The notes: a model not told the origin generated them from the sequence alone. DNA of 64,000 nt from Pilatotrama ljubarskyi (GCA_022385805.1 MU277699.1:240092-304091); one strand, 5' to 3'; shown: positions 12,537 to 24,477, counted from the stretch's first letter. A program made the numbers and translations.

Positions 12537-14264
12537 CTACATAATAAAGTGGTCCGCCCAATGCCTCAACACTCCTTCGCCGAGCTTATGTGACGGGAAC
12601 CTCTTCACGTCCCTCGAGATGATCGTGGCATGCGAGTTCCGCACCGGGTGGATAAACGCGAGCTCCTTCTTCAGGCCAGGGAGCGTGTTCAGCCACGTCA
12701 CCATCTTCCGCTGCAACTCGTTCAGGACGAGTCCAGGCTCGCGCTCCGCTGGCACTCCAGATGCTCGAATGAGCTCAGCCTTTGGATCAGGGGAGGCGGT
12801 CTCGGCAGAGACGGCAGCAAGGGTAGGCTCGGAGGACGAGGGTGAATTGTCGTTGTCGAACATGTCGACGACCGCGTCCTCGACTTCGCGCTCGAGGCTG
12901 CCGATGATGTGTACGAGTCGTTCGGCGCTGGACTCGTCCTTCTCGAGCTTCTTGATGCGCGTTCGGGACGCGCGAGAGGCGAGGGAGAGGCGCGTGATCA
13001 CGAGAGTGAGGAAAACGGGGATGAGCACGGGCGTCAAGACGTATATGAGCTGGACATGGGCGTTAGCTCGCGAGCAAGCATGCCCTACTACGCTTTCTAC
13101 GTACGACGTTGTAAGGAAATGCGAATTGCAGGGCAGGCGGCAGTAGAGGACGGGTAGGCCTGAGTTCCTTGAACCACTGCGCAGTCAGAAGACGGGGCTT
13201 GGGCGGCCGGGTTATCGAAGCAGGAGTGGTATAGGACTTGACGATGGGATTATACTCTTCATCGAACTCTCTGTAACGAATGCTTTAGTGCTAGCGGATT
13301 CGGATGGCCAACATACATACGCACATTTGCATGCCGTCTTTGTCGTGATTAACGAAAATGTCGTCTAACTCTATAGCTGCAGTCGGATATGGTACAGTGA
13401 CGTCGTTTACGGCGTTCGCATATATGCGGACATGTTGGAACAGGGTGAGAGCTTGGTAGAACAGACGGTCTGCGGGATAATCAGAGCACGGTCAGACTGT
13501 GAGCATATTGACAAACGAACTAGGGTCTGCCATGACCTCGAGCAAGGGTCGGCCGTTCTTGGACCACTTGTCGACCTGATGCATTGGGCACGAGTCAGCC
13601 ACTGCGCACAGGTCTTGAAAGTTCATGACAGACTCACAGCATAGAACTGTTCGCCCGTTCGCGACAAGAGTTTGGGACCGAAGAACGCGAACAGCGACGA
13701 GATGACTGTGGGGTATCTTGGGAGGCCGACATGGGGTGTGGCGATGGTGTTGAAGTTGACCGGAGTGACAGAAGTAAAGAAGCCTCTTTGATGTAGGATG
13801 CTGTTTGATAGACGTGAGATCCAGCGTCCTGATCGCCGCAATAACAGTGAACAGTGTCGTACCCGACCAAATACCGCGCGATGAGCCCTCCGAGGCTATA
13901 GCCAGTCACTGAAAAGCGGGTGACCTTCTTCCCATCTTTCTCCAACTTCGCTATCTCCTCGTACACCTGATAGTCACAGAGCGTTGAGCACGCGCCCCCA
14001 CGCGCGGGGCGAACCACTGCTTACCTCTTCAGCCACACGCTCGCCTCCCCAGTCGATGCCGTCATACGTGCCTTCGTCCTTGTTAGTCTCCGCGACGAGT
14101 ATATGCAGCTGTTCGCCGCCAGGGCCTTTCTCAGACGTCGCCTGGCATCGGCGCTCCTCCATAACTCGTCGCATCTCAGCCAGGTGGTTCGGGTTTCCCC
14201 ACATCCCGTGGATGAGCACCAGGAGGTGGACACAGATAGAGCCGCAAGCGTTTTCGGAGGACAT
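12537..14264 (-). CDS. DUF676 putative serine esterase/lipase, membrane anchored
   Basis: An alpha/beta hydrolase of the DUF676 family, the group containing yeast Rog1 and the lipid-droplet phospholipase Lpl1. Near the start is the strand-loop LVLIHGMWGNPNHL (residues 14-27), with the oxyanion HG. The nucleophile elbow TGYSLGG follows, with Ser near residue 104, joined across an intron (donor GTAAGC at about 14025). YANAVNDVTVPYPT, about 13400, supplies a likely catalytic Asp. Downstream, NFNTIATPHVGLPRYP is typical of this family. Near the C-terminus a hydrophobic segment (LTPVLIPVFLTLVITRL, about 13030) predicts one membrane span, followed by a charged helix and a conserved-looking tail. 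About seven exons. The start at 14264 (MSSENACGSICVHLL) precedes the first strand directly. Role in glycerophospholipid turnover on lipid droplets or mitochondria is inferred from relatives. Confidence 0.85.
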
Positions 14265-14883
14265 AGCGAGGGTATTACGGGGGATCGGGTAGGTCTATAG
14301 CGGTGGGTGGTGTCGAGAGCGAGCGTGAGTTCATAAATGGTCGTCAGTGAGAACGGATGGCGCAGGCGCGGCCGCGGGCGGCGGAGTGTGACGCGTGCAG
14401 GTGGCATCACCATCGTCCCGCAACAAGCCCGCAGCCAGATTTGTCTGACCGTTCCGGTGCACTCTCTGCCCTCGTCCACCAGAACGCTGTTTGTAAGTCG
14501 CAGGGCTATACACGCTGTATAGCATCCGATGGGCGCGCGACGTCGTCGCAGGACGAATATCGCTCCCGAAACGATTGATGGAGGATCCGCGAAGCGACGT
14601 ATTACAGAAGGCGGAGGCGCGTTTGAACGGCGGCAATGCACACACAGTACTTGCATCTCGTGGATCAAGAAGGCGATCCTGATATTGCATGACACGAACG
14701 CAGATCTCGGAGCACATCTTGTGAACATAGGCACCATATGTATAGACAGAACAGCTTGAGCATAGACAACCAGTCTCGCCGACGCATCCCACCCGCATTC
14801 GCACGACGCTGGAAAGAGACGGAAGGTGAGAAAGCGCAGGTACTGCCAGCGGAGGGTTCACCTAGCGCACCTCACACGCGGAA
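14265..14883. other. Intergenic region upstream of the DUF676 gene
   Basis: This separates the 3' end of the dioxygenase gene from the start of the DUF676 gene, both on the minus strand. I see no gene in it. It should contain the lipase promoter. Confidence 0.55.
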
Positions 14884-17800
14884 CTACGCAGCAATCCGGT
14901 TAGCTCGAGGCGGGGGCGAGATGGTATGGAAGCCGTAAGTCACCTGAAGCACCATCGACGTCGCCCATGGCGAGAGGTGCTGGTCTGGGCCGAGGTAAGA
15001 CCAAACGCTGGTCATCGACGAGTCTTCGTTGTACCTGATAGCACCAAGTGCCGGTGGACGTCAGCATACAACACAAGATGCAAACATGAAGCTGACGACA
15101 CGCACCGCTTCAGTTGGCCAGACATCCCCGGGCCACGGGCGATGGAGGGGAAGCTGTACACAGCCCTGAGAGCCTCGCCGACGATCTGTACATTGTCCCG
15201 TGAGCCCCTAGTCGCTCGAGGTGTATCAAAGGCACGGACCTTCGCGTAGAGATCGGCACCGAGGGATCTATACTCTGGTCAGATCACTGAGATCCACGCA
15301 GTGTCGTATGGCTCACTTTGCAGCGCAGTCCCCGACCAAGTACTTGTCGATGCCCCTGCTCGGGTTCACGCTTTCAGGGCTTGGGAAGGTCTGGCTCTAC
15401 GATATGCCCGAATAGTCAGGTATGGAACTCCTTTGCCATGGGAGGACGTACGCTGCGGCTCGCGGTCGCTATGTCCAGGAAGACGCGCTGTTTCGGCTGC
15501 AGCGAGCCCTGGCTCATCCTCACGCTATCCAGCGTATCGCCTGGGCTGTATTGTGAGCGATGCGGTCAAGTAGCTAGGTCTGCGAGCGGAAACGTACGGT
15601 AGACACCACGGAAGGTCGGGTCGAGACCTGCGAGCCCATGAGGTTCCTGCTTCTGCACAGGAGGAGGGGGGGGGGGTACATACGGAGCGCCTCGAAAATA
15701 AGCCCTTGCAGCTGAGCGTCGTCCCTCGGGTCGCGCTTCGGTTTCGACGCCAGCGTTTGCAGGTCCGAGGGCTTGGAGGGGTCCATGTGGAAGTTCAGAA
15801 CGTTGACCATAGCTACACGTGCCGTTAATTGTGGTTATGAGATCATGGCAGGGCATAGAGTCCCAGCTTCACAGGCGTACCTTGAGAGAGCTCGACCGTC
15901 GACCCGACTAGCAAGGCGAGCACAGAGTTGGCCTGTGTTTCCGCGTCGTACCCCAGGGTGCTCATGCGCTCCGCAAAGGTATCTCGGCTGCTCTTGGCTT
16001 GGCGGGAGAACATCTGCGAGACAGTCCCGAACAGGTTGGCTAGCGAGAGCTGTACGACAGTTAACAAGCATTCAGTGACGCGGCCACTGCTGGACATCTG
16101 CCACGTACCCGAGAGCCGCCGAACTGCTGGCGGATGAGCCCGAGGAGCTTCTCCACATCCGCGCTGGTCTTCTTCTGCAGCTTGGTCAACCTCTCCGCAG
16201 AGACGTCCAGGAAGAGGTACCTGGCCAAGGGAGTCAAGCAAATGAGGCATACATTGCACAAAGCATACGCACTCGTAGATGCCAGCCAGGACGTCGAACA
16301 GCTCTCCAGGCGTATAGTCGCCCGTGCCGTCGGGATCAGCCTTCAGCTTGATGCCGGCCTGTATCACAACATAAATGAGCGAACAATATCCAAGCCGCTC
16401 GGAGGAACCCTCACCAGCTCGCATGCCCACTGGATAGGCACGACCTTGAAGACATCCCGGACGACATCGACGCTCCGCACGGGAGACGAAACGGTGGGGC
16501 ACGACTGGTGCAGCATCAGCTCGCGCGTCCTTTCGAAGAAGAACCGCCTGATCTCGCTCTCGCCCCCGGGTGCGCCGACGAGCAGGTTCAACATGGCGCG
16601 CTGCTCGCGTGCCGCCCTTTCGGGGTCATCCGACGCTATGAAGAACCTATCCCAGTGAAAGTCACTACTCAGCAAACCTGAACCCTCTCGAGCAGGCGAA
16701 ATGAACGCACCCGGGACCACGCACGAGCCGCGCCGCGCGCTCCGGGAAGCCAGTCGCGAAGCTCTTCTCGTCCTTCAGCGCCATCTTCACGTCCGCGTAC
16801 GTGCCCAGCACCTGCACCTGCGGCGCGCCCTGCGGGCGCTTCGTCTCGTACAGCTTCGCCGTGCCCAGGTTCGTGAGGATGCGCTCCATCGCAGGCGGCG
16901 TCATGAGCGGGAACCACGTGTACGTGCTGTCGCTGGTGTAGTCGTTCGGGAGCGTGCGGAGGAGGAGCCGCCCGAGCATGCTGCCGTTCCCCGGGCCGTC
17001 GGGGTCCCGCTGCGAGTCGGAGAAGCCCCAGGAGGTCATGTTGAACGGCGTGTAGTCCGCGGTGAAGAAGCGGTCGCCACGCGTCAGCGCGATGGCGTCG
17101 CTGAGGATCGCGCGGCTGATGGTGTACGCTGGAGGAGAGATGGAACGTGAGCACAGGTCTCGGACGTGGAGGAGTGGAGGAGGTAGCTTACACGGGCACA
17201 GACCGGCACCGTCGACGACAGGTTTGGCTTCCTCGGCTTGGAGGCCGACATAGAGCTCGAGTCGGTCAATATGGCCATAGAGCTTCTCTGCCGCGCTCGC
17301 GATCGCAGGGTCGGGGTTCCACTCGAGGAAGCTCGAGTACGCTGCATGCGCGAAATTAGACATCCTGCTGCGTACACCTTTCATGAGTACTCACTCTTCA
17401 AGCCCAGGAACTGTATAGTTCGTTCCGATTAGTCTCGAGGCCCATTTATGAACGAGACGTGAATCTGACCTTGCGGAAGTCGTTCAACGAGCAGACGCCC
17501 CATTGGCGGTTCTGCTCGATGCCCATGATCTCATGCAGACGCATGACATGCGGTGTCCCGCGAGCCTTGAACGCGCCCGCAGGATGCTCGGTCCTACACC
17601 CCTCCCCTCAGCTTATCCCGCTCGATGACTATACATTGCGATACTCACGCGTTTTTCAAGACGTCAGCGAGCGCCTTGTCGTCGAACCGGTTCGTCTGCT
17701 TGTTGCGTTGCAACCCGCCGAAAGTCCAGTGGGATACGTCCGGCTCCTTCGCTTGCATCGTCTTCGCGACCTCTTTGAAGTCTTGTATCGTGACCTGGGG

Positions 17801-19491
17801 AGATGTCAGGCTCGCGACCTACGGGAAATGTTGAGCTTGAACATACCGACTCGACATTCCGTCCAGGGAAGAGCTGCGCGGAGAGCTGCTCGACCCACTT
17901 TTCATCCGCCTCGGAAGTAGTCGCGTGCCAGCGATACAAGCAGTTAAACTACCCATCCAATCGTCAGCTTCTCCAACGCACACGACTTCCGCAGTCACAT
18001 ACCTCGACACTACACACGTTCCCCCTACCCCGCTCGAAGAGCGAATGATCCGCGTTCCTGATCTCCTCGAACGGGTTCAAGCTCCAGCTGTTCCCCTGGC
18101 GCACCAGGCCCAGGATCGCGCCAAAGTAGTCCGAGAACACCGCCGACGCGAACCACGCGCAGTTGATCAGCCGCGCGGTCTGGAAGATGTCCTCTTCCTG
18201 CGCGACGAGCTTCGCCGTGCGCGAGGGGTCGTCCTTTGGGATCGAGTCCGGGTCGACATACCACCCGCGCTCGTTCAGCTCGAGGAGCTTGTGCGCGATG
18301 TACTGTTACGCACGCCATGCCAGACGCGAGAGTCAGCACAGGTACGCGCTCCGGGAGCGCCCGGATGGAAGACATGAGAAGACAGGACTGACGTTATGGT
18401 TCCTATTGAAGAGGACGAGGATCACGCAGACCGCCGGCGGGAGCAGAAGGAGCCGGTCCTCCGAGAACGTATCGGGCTGCAGGAGCCCGCGGCCGTCGCG
18501 CACCCTGATCTTGTCCTGCGCCTCCTGGTTGTGGCCGTACAGCGGCGACAAGTCGACGTATGAAGACGTGTCGTTGATGTTCACGTCCTTGTGCGACGTG
18601 CGGAACACGCTGCGCAAGTTCTCAGCTGGACAGAGCGGATGCGAATAAGAAGGGTATTCACGTGTGGATAACAAGGGCAGCGAACGAGAACATCATGCTG
18701 GACAGGCCCGCAGGATGAGGGACGAACTAGTGATAGATATGAGCGAGGCACGCCACCCTTCGAGGGGGAAGGCAAACCTTCTCGCGGCGCAGGAGGGTGT
18801 CAAAGACGAGCCCCGCATCTGGCATCTCGTTCCGCGGGAGCGGGTGGGTCTGCTGCACGCTGCGAGCGTAGGGCATGCCCGCCTTGCCCAGGTCGGGCAT
18901 ATCGGGGTTGTTGAAGGACCCGTCCGCTGCGCGGTACGCATACTTCGGGCCAATCGACGTGCTGGGAGGGTGAGGCAGGTCGGTGTACACTATTGACAAA
19001 AGCGCGGTCGAATGAGTATGACGCTCACGCGACGATTGGAGACGACTAACGGAGCTGCACAACTGCCGTTTCGAGCTTCGAGGCAAGCGGGTGTCCAGAG
19101 TTATTGGACAAATACATGAGGATGTGTTCGAGCTAGGAATAGAAAAGGTTGAGTTTGGAAGTGCTGGGAAAGAGCATCTTGGCACTTACAAGCATCTTGC
19201 GGTCATCGATGGAGTTCAGGTGCTTCACGCCATCTATGATACTCTCCTATGACAGCGAGTGTGAACGCGCACATGGGGAGAAGAAAAGCTGCGACTAACC
19301 AGGGTAGACACGTCTGAGGCGAACGGCAGATGTTTCTTGACCTAGGGAGGGGCGCAATAGTGAATACATGGGCCACGCTGCTGCGCGTTCACTGAACGTA
19401 CCTGCTCGCGAAGCTGTTGAAAGCCCTTCGTCGCGGTGGACGGAGCTTGGGATGCAAGCTCGCTTCCGGTGTCTGTGTTGAATACGGACAT
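14884..19491 (-). CDS. PPO-type fatty-acid dioxygenase / cytochrome P450 fusion
   Basis: Oxylipin-forming enzyme: the N-terminal haem dioxygenase adds O2 to linoleic or oleic acid, and the C-terminal P450 normally isomerises the hydroperoxide to a diol. Start MSVFNTDTGSELAS. The dioxygenase half has the HPAGLSSMMFSFAALVIH and SSYVDLSPLYGHNQ blocks and YRWH near 17930, holding the catalytic Tyr and proximal haem His. The P450 half keeps the K-helix, EALRLDPTFRGVYR, once a 57-nt intron with a C-rich tract is removed (about 15619-15675). It continues PKQRVFLDIATASRS, TFPSPESVNPSRGIDKYLVG, then GDCAAKSLGADL where family members have a GxGxHxCLG haem loop, and IARGPGMSGQLKR before the stop at 14884. 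The loop cysteine is therefore Ser, so the P450 half probably lacks thiolate haem. About 20 exons; some internal boundaries are approximate. Confidence 0.93.
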
Positions 19492-20530
19492 GGCTGTGAT
19501 TAGGCGGAGGTCTAATGGACAGACACAAGAGGGCGTGGGGGCCGAGGTCCGTGGGCAGTCCATCATATATACGCAGGAGGGGGGTGTGAGTCCCAAGATA
19601 CCAATACATGGCAGCCGAGGCAATCCGACGACACCTCGCGACTCTACCGCCCATTTCGGTATTTCGCTGTCATACTCAGCCGCAAGCGGGGCGAAATCAA
19701 AGAGCATGGCAGCACAAATGGCATCCGGCCGGTCAGGAGGGCCCGAGCGATTCCCAAAGTGCAGAGTAGCATGGCTGGTGTCCCGGCCCAACGCTCACTT
19801 ACGCAAACGCCAGCAGGTTGAAAAGGTAATTTCTGGCCTAGGTGAGCGAGCAGCCTGCGGGCGCCCGTCAGAATAGCAGCGTTTGGGGGTGCTCATCGTC
19901 GCTTCCATGCATGCGGGCGCCGTGCTGGCAGCGCAGGGAAGCTGGACGGCGACGCTTCCTATGCAGAGCGCACAGATACGCGTCGCTCGTGGGTTCGCAT
20001 GAGGAATCAGGTGGACTAATAGGTTGGGCCGGGTACAGTGCTGGCGGAAAGGCTCGTCGAGGTTCGTCCGAGTCTGCCAGCACCGTTGGACGCCGTGCGC
20101 TCTGCGATCGCGGACGTCTGTATGCAAACACAACACCTGTCTGTCATGACTGAGTCGAATTCCTAGCACGCGAAAAGCCATCCTCACCTGGACACATGCA
20201 CTGTGTATTCGATGCGATTTGTTCGCACTCAGGCCCGGCGTTGTGGCGTAAGCATGCGGTACGCAGGTACCTCGCGGGCGAAGACACTCGACGATATCAA
20301 TGTTGGCGGTACATGTTATGTTGTATGCCTGGAAGACGTATAGAGACAGATATGCAATTGCCAGACATGAGACAGCCTGGGTACCGCACTGGCAGGGGCC
20401 GGCGGAGCGAGTGCGGTTCACGAAGGTGGACGGTGGCCGTTGCCGCCGAGGATTATGGGCGTCTACTGCACACGACTGCTTTCTCGCTTGCCGCCGACTC
20501 GACATCCACACCGCACTCCCCTCGGCCGCC
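19492..20530. promoter_or_regulatory. Divergent promoter, dioxygenase and COPE genes
   Basis: A 1.04-kb interval between two divergent start codons. Open frames on both strands here have no recognisable domain and are probably chance. I identified no specific binding site. Confidence 0.5.
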
Positions 20531-21796
20531 ATGGACTCGCCAGAACTCTACCACGTCAAGCAGCAGTTCACGCTCGGTTTGTGGCCACTTTTGTTGTGGT
20601 AACTCGAGTCCGATTCACTGACACCTCATCTCCCCCGCCGACAGGCGCCTACAAGTCCCTCGTCGACCTCACCCTCCCCGACCCAGACTCTCCTGACTAC
20701 ACCCCCATCCTCGTCTACCAAGCCCGCGCACATCTCGCGCTTGACAACCCCTCCGCCGTCTTCACCCTCGTCCCCTCCCACGTAGAGAACGTCGCGCTCA
20801 AGGCCGTCGCCGCCCTCGCACGCTACATTTGCACCGAGACCGACCGCGCAGCCGAGTCCGAGCGCGATGCTGCCCTCGAAGAGCTGAGGGACCTCTGCGT
20901 GGAGATTGAGGGCGACGACGCGGACGCCACCGAGTGGGAGAAGGGCACCGTCCGCGTGCTCGCGGGTACCGCGTTCGCCCGCGCAGGCGAGGTCGAGGAG
21001 GCCCTCGAGACGCTTGGCGCAGGCACCGACGCCCGGAACCTCGAAGCGTGAGTCTTCCTTCTGTGCTCTCCATCTCACCGTCGTTTTCTCCTCGTCCCCG
21101 CCTTCGTTATTGCGGACCCGCTTCTCGCATATTCCTGAGCAAGCGCCGCCCCTGCCCCTATCCGTCTAATACACGTCGTCGCCCACGCTAACGCTAACGC
21201 TGACGTCCCCGATCGCCCAACCAACAGCGTCGCATACACCGTCCAGATCTACCTCTCTATCCACCGGCCGGACCTCGCGCGCAAAGAGTTTGAGCGCGCG
21301 AAGCGCTGGGCCGAGGACGACCTCCTCCTGCAGCACATCGAGGCCGCGATCGGGCTCGCGACCGGCCGCGACGCCTACGCGGACGCGCACGCCTTTTTCA
21401 CCGAGCAGCTCGCGAACCCGTCGCTCACCTCGCCGCGCCTGTTGACCGCGCGCGGGGTGGCGAGGCTGTTGAGGGGCGAGTTGAGCGCTGCGAAGAGCGA
21501 TCTGGAGGAGGCGCAGGCACAGATGGGCGGCAAGCCGGATGCGGAGACGTTGGGCGCACAGACGGTCGCCGCGGGCTTGGGTACGGCGAAGACGGCGGAG
21601 GCGGAGCAGCTGTTCAGGTAAGCGTCTGCGCCTTGCTGCATTGCATGCACGTTTCTCATGAGTGTGGATTCGCAGCCGGTTGGAGAGCGAGCACCCGACG
21701 TTCCCGCTCGTACTCGACCTCGAGCGGAAGGCTGCTGCTTTTGATGAGCTCGCGGCGAAGTTCGCTGTACCTCCCCTTGCGACCGCCTCCGCGTAA
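20531..21796 (+). CDS. Coatomer subunit epsilon
   Basis: Epsilon-COP, a subunit of the COPI coat that drives Golgi-to-ER retrograde transport. Exons 20531-20576, 20645-21047, 21228-21617 and 21676-21796 sum to 960 nt, or 319 residues, close to the ~300 residues usual for the family. The protein starts MDSPELYHVKQQFTLGAYKS, whose ELYHVKQ..F..G.Y pattern is characteristic. It continues as a TPR-like helical solenoid (LVYQARAHLALDN; VQIYLSIHRPDLARKEFERA; LLTARGVARLLRGELSAAKS) and ends SRLESEHPTFPLVLDLERKA followed by a short tail. Introns have standard GT..AG ends. Codon use is strongly C/G-ending, as in well-expressed genes of this window. It is divergent from the dioxygenase gene. Confidence 0.95.
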
Positions 21797-22004
21797 GTGC
21801 GTGTATGCTCGGGTGTCTTGATATGTATGCCCTTTTGGATTCCCTGTGTATCCTGGCTCTCTATCTGGCATCGAGCGCCACTTCGCCGCTGAAATCATCA
21901 TCCAAGACTAGAAGGTATAGCATTGACATGGTATGTACTGATTATGCGCTAAGCTATCTACATTCGAAAGCGTGCTCTACTGGTATATCTCGACAGCCTA
22001 GACA

Positions 22005-23107
22005 TCATACGAACCGCCCAGGATGCTGCACCTGCACGGTCACCCGCTGTCCCTTTAAACCATCGCTCGCCAGCGGGTGCGACATGTCCACCACAGCGGT
22101 GATCGTGATTGTTCCCCCGCACCTTCCCCGTCCACGTCTGTCCTGGGGCCTCTGGTCCACGCCGTTCTCAATCTGGGGTGTGGACATGGATTTGGATCTT
22201 GAACCGGTCGCGAGCCATTTCATAAGCATGCTTTGGCTGCGCTGCACGGGCGCACCTGGCTTGGTCGAGGTAGACGATTGTGATGAGGTTGGGGACGGCG
22301 CCTCGGATGAAGGCGAAGGCGACGCAGATAGAGAGGGCTTGGCAGGTGGGAGCACGCCGCTGCATGTGCACCAGTGGTGCTGTGAATATCCGCCCGCTTT
22401 CGAGCCAGGTACGCTCTTCACGAGCGGTCTAGCTGCAGTGTCGGCATCATGCACTCGAGAAAGCCGAACAGAACGTGCTGGACGTACCCGAGAGGTAGAG
22501 TCGTCCGCGACTCGAGCTCGGCGATGACGAGCGCGACGCGCTTGTCTGGGTAGACGTCCGGGTCGAACACGATCGTGTACCCTCCGAAGAAGTTGAGGTA
22601 CGCGTCCGAGTCGGATGACACATCTGGCACTGGCTTGGAGGCGTCAAGCTGCGCAGAGAGCGCAGAGAAGAACGCGTCCTCCGTCTGGTATTCGATGCGT
22701 TTCCGCGACGCCCAAGCAGTCTTCGCAGGACACGAGCCCGGGCCCGAGGACGTTGAGCACGACGCGTCCGGCGCTGCCTCCGCCTTCCTCTTCTGCGGCA
22801 CGAACCTGAAATCGGGTGGCTGCACGTCCGAGATGCGCATAGGAGGCATCTTGGCGAGCTCGGCGCGGATGGTGGCGCGCTGCGCGTACAGCATGGCCCG
22901 TTCGTGCTCCTTCTCGCGGCAGGCTTCGCATCGCTTCCCTCCGTAGACCAGGCTGCGGGGGAGAGGGCCTTTGCACTGGGAGCATGTTCGTGTGGAGGCG
23001 GAGGGCTTTCTGGGTGATTGGTTGTCGTTTGGAACATGTCCAGAGATGGACATGTTGGGACCATTGGAGATGGGCTTCAGAGGGGCATGGGAGGTAGCTG
23101 CGGCCAT
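22005..23107 (-). CDS. CxxC-motif protein of unknown function
   Basis: Not a named family I recognise. From the start at 23107 (MAAATSHAPLKPISNG) a disordered leader precedes CSQCKGPLPRSLVYGGKRCE and CEACREKEHERA. These two CxxC pairs could bind one zinc ion, as in other basidiomycete proteins of this kind. A folded segment follows: DAFFSALSAQLDASKP, FFGGYTIVFDPDVYPDKRVA. This frame stays open to a stop at 22418. A second minus-strand frame, 22454-22005, reads like a C-terminal extension: a Ser/Pro-rich linker, then GGTITITAVVDMSHPLASDG and KGQRVTVQVQHPGRF. I infer one gene with an intron somewhere in 22430-22510, but no splice pair I tested gives a clean join. Alternatively it is a 229-residue single-exon gene ending at 22418. 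Confidence 0.6.
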
Positions 23108-23297
23108 GAAGCTTGAGACTGCCCTTCGCGTGCATTATTTAGCTCGCAACATATAACCAGCCTACAAGCAAAGCGCAGAACTCACGGTGCTTTTTGTATG
23201 CCACTAGCCGCCTACCGAAGCACTCGATGCACTGAGTGAAAAGGTCAGCTTGCCGGCAAGCACTCAACACGTCGTGCCGAGCCACGCGACGTCACGC

Positions 23298-23339
23298 AGA
23301 CGCGTCTGGTAACCCGTGACACGCGCGTCTGTCACGCGT
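23298..23339. promoter_or_regulatory. Pair of ACGCGT (MCB-like) sites
   Basis: AGACGCGTCT, a perfect 10-bp palindrome, lies at 23298-23307, and a second ACGCGT at 23334-23339, with CACGCGCGTC between. ACGCGT is the core of the MluI cell-cycle box bound by MBF-type factors in yeasts. The pair lies about 190 bp upstream of the CxxC gene start, so that gene may be G1/S regulated (inference). CpG-rich composition could also produce such sites by chance. Confidence 0.45.
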
Positions 23340-24093
23340 CTCGTGCACTACGGGAGACGCGGGGGTCCGTCCCGGTCCGGGCCGCACGCGCGCTCCGTCG
23401 TGCGTCACAGCTCCGAGCGTAAGTCCGGCTCCCCTCGGACTCCTCCCCTTCTCACAGCGATACGACGTACTCGAGCAAGGCCTACCTACGCATAGAAGGA
23501 GACACAGAGAGCACATGAGCGAAGCCACGACAGTAACCGAGGCAGCCAGAGGAGAAAGTTGGGTGGGAAGTCTGGGCCCTGTGGCTCCCGTGCGCTCGGC
23601 TCCATTGCGACCGCTATACAAAACGCGCAACGCTCTCGAAGGGACTCGATGACCTCGATCGTCGTTGCATGACTTGTAAATTCGGAGTGCACCCGGCTGG
23701 GCGCGATATGCAGGCGGTGACGTCCAGGGCTCCAGCCTCCTGAGCCTCAGCTACGGCTGATGAGCCTCCCCCGTCGGGCCTTGCCCGTGGCTGGCCGTCC
23801 CAACCGCCCGGGCCCACAGTTTTCTCCCAGGCCGTCCTGTGCTCCGTGGTGGCTGGAGAATGCACGAACACGGCCTAACTCTGCACGAGATATAAAGCGG
23901 TGATCGACGCGCCCGGCGCACTCCTCCCCACTGACATCAACATCTCGTCTTTCCAGCTTCTCTCCTGCGACTCCTACGATAGAGTCTGAGTCCCCGACTC
24001 GACCTCACGACCTCCCTCGTTCTCGTTCCTCTCACGACCCATACACGACCACGATACCTATCTATCACCACCGTCACCGCTATACACTTCATC
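23340..24093. promoter_or_regulatory. Promoter and leader of the 24.1-kb gene
   Basis: This interval contains TATAAA at 23891-23896, about 200 nt before the ATG at 24094. The stretch after it is pyrimidine-rich (CTC/TCC runs at 23940-24060), typical of fungal transcription start regions. No other gene is seen here. Confidence 0.6.
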
Positions 24094-24477
24094 ATGCCCA
24101 CCTGGGATCTGTCTTCTGTCTACTCCGCGCCGCACTCGCCGCCCTCGAAGCCCGCGCTTTCGCCCACCCTCTCGAAGCGCCGCGGCCAGCAGCTACGCTC
24201 GGCGTGTCGCGAGCTCGCGGATACCCCGCCATATAATGTGGGCGACGACCAGCCCAACTTCCCCCGCAGGAGCTCCTCGTCCGACGACTCGGAGGACCTC
24301 CGCGACAAAACGGATTCGGGCGAGCACGAGGAGCGCGTCCACGACCAGAACGGCTCCGCGCCCCGCGCGTTCACGCAGCGCACCATCCGGCGGAAGAAGA
24401 GCTCATTCGACCTAAGGGTTCTCTTCCTCACCGGCGAAGGGCTCCCCTCGCGCTCCCGCGCCTCCTCGGACGCCTAG
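24094..24477 (+). CDS. Small disordered Ser-rich protein, unknown function
   Basis: A single-exon 127-residue open frame with a good start context (CATCATGCCC), behind a TATA box and CT-rich leader. The chain starts MPTWDLSSVYSAPHSPPSKP and is rich in Ser, Pro and charged residues, with a Ser run (RRSSSSDDSEDLRDKTDSGE) and a basic patch RTIRRKKSSFDLRVLFLTGE. No signal peptide, membrane span or known domain is visible. It resembles small disordered fungal proteins that carry phosphorylation sites, but no function can be given. The promoter signals make a real gene likely. Confidence 0.65.
   Translation: MPTWDLSSVYSAPHSPPSKPALSPTLSKRRGQQLRSACRELADTPPYNVGDDQPNFPRRSSSSDDSEDLRDKTDSGEHEERVHDQNGSAPRAFTQRTIRRKKSSFDLRVLFLTGEGLPSRSRASSDA

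Noticed and set aside
15619..15675. A proline run inside the P450 half of the dioxygenase, which would look like an insertion
   Set aside because: The C-rich tract is the polypyrimidine part of a 57-nt intron with GTATGT..CGCAG ends. Splicing restores EALRLDPTFRGVYR.
20626..21078. Minus-strand frames opposite the coatomer epsilon gene
   Set aside because: They are antisense to well-supported exons and have no recognisable domain.
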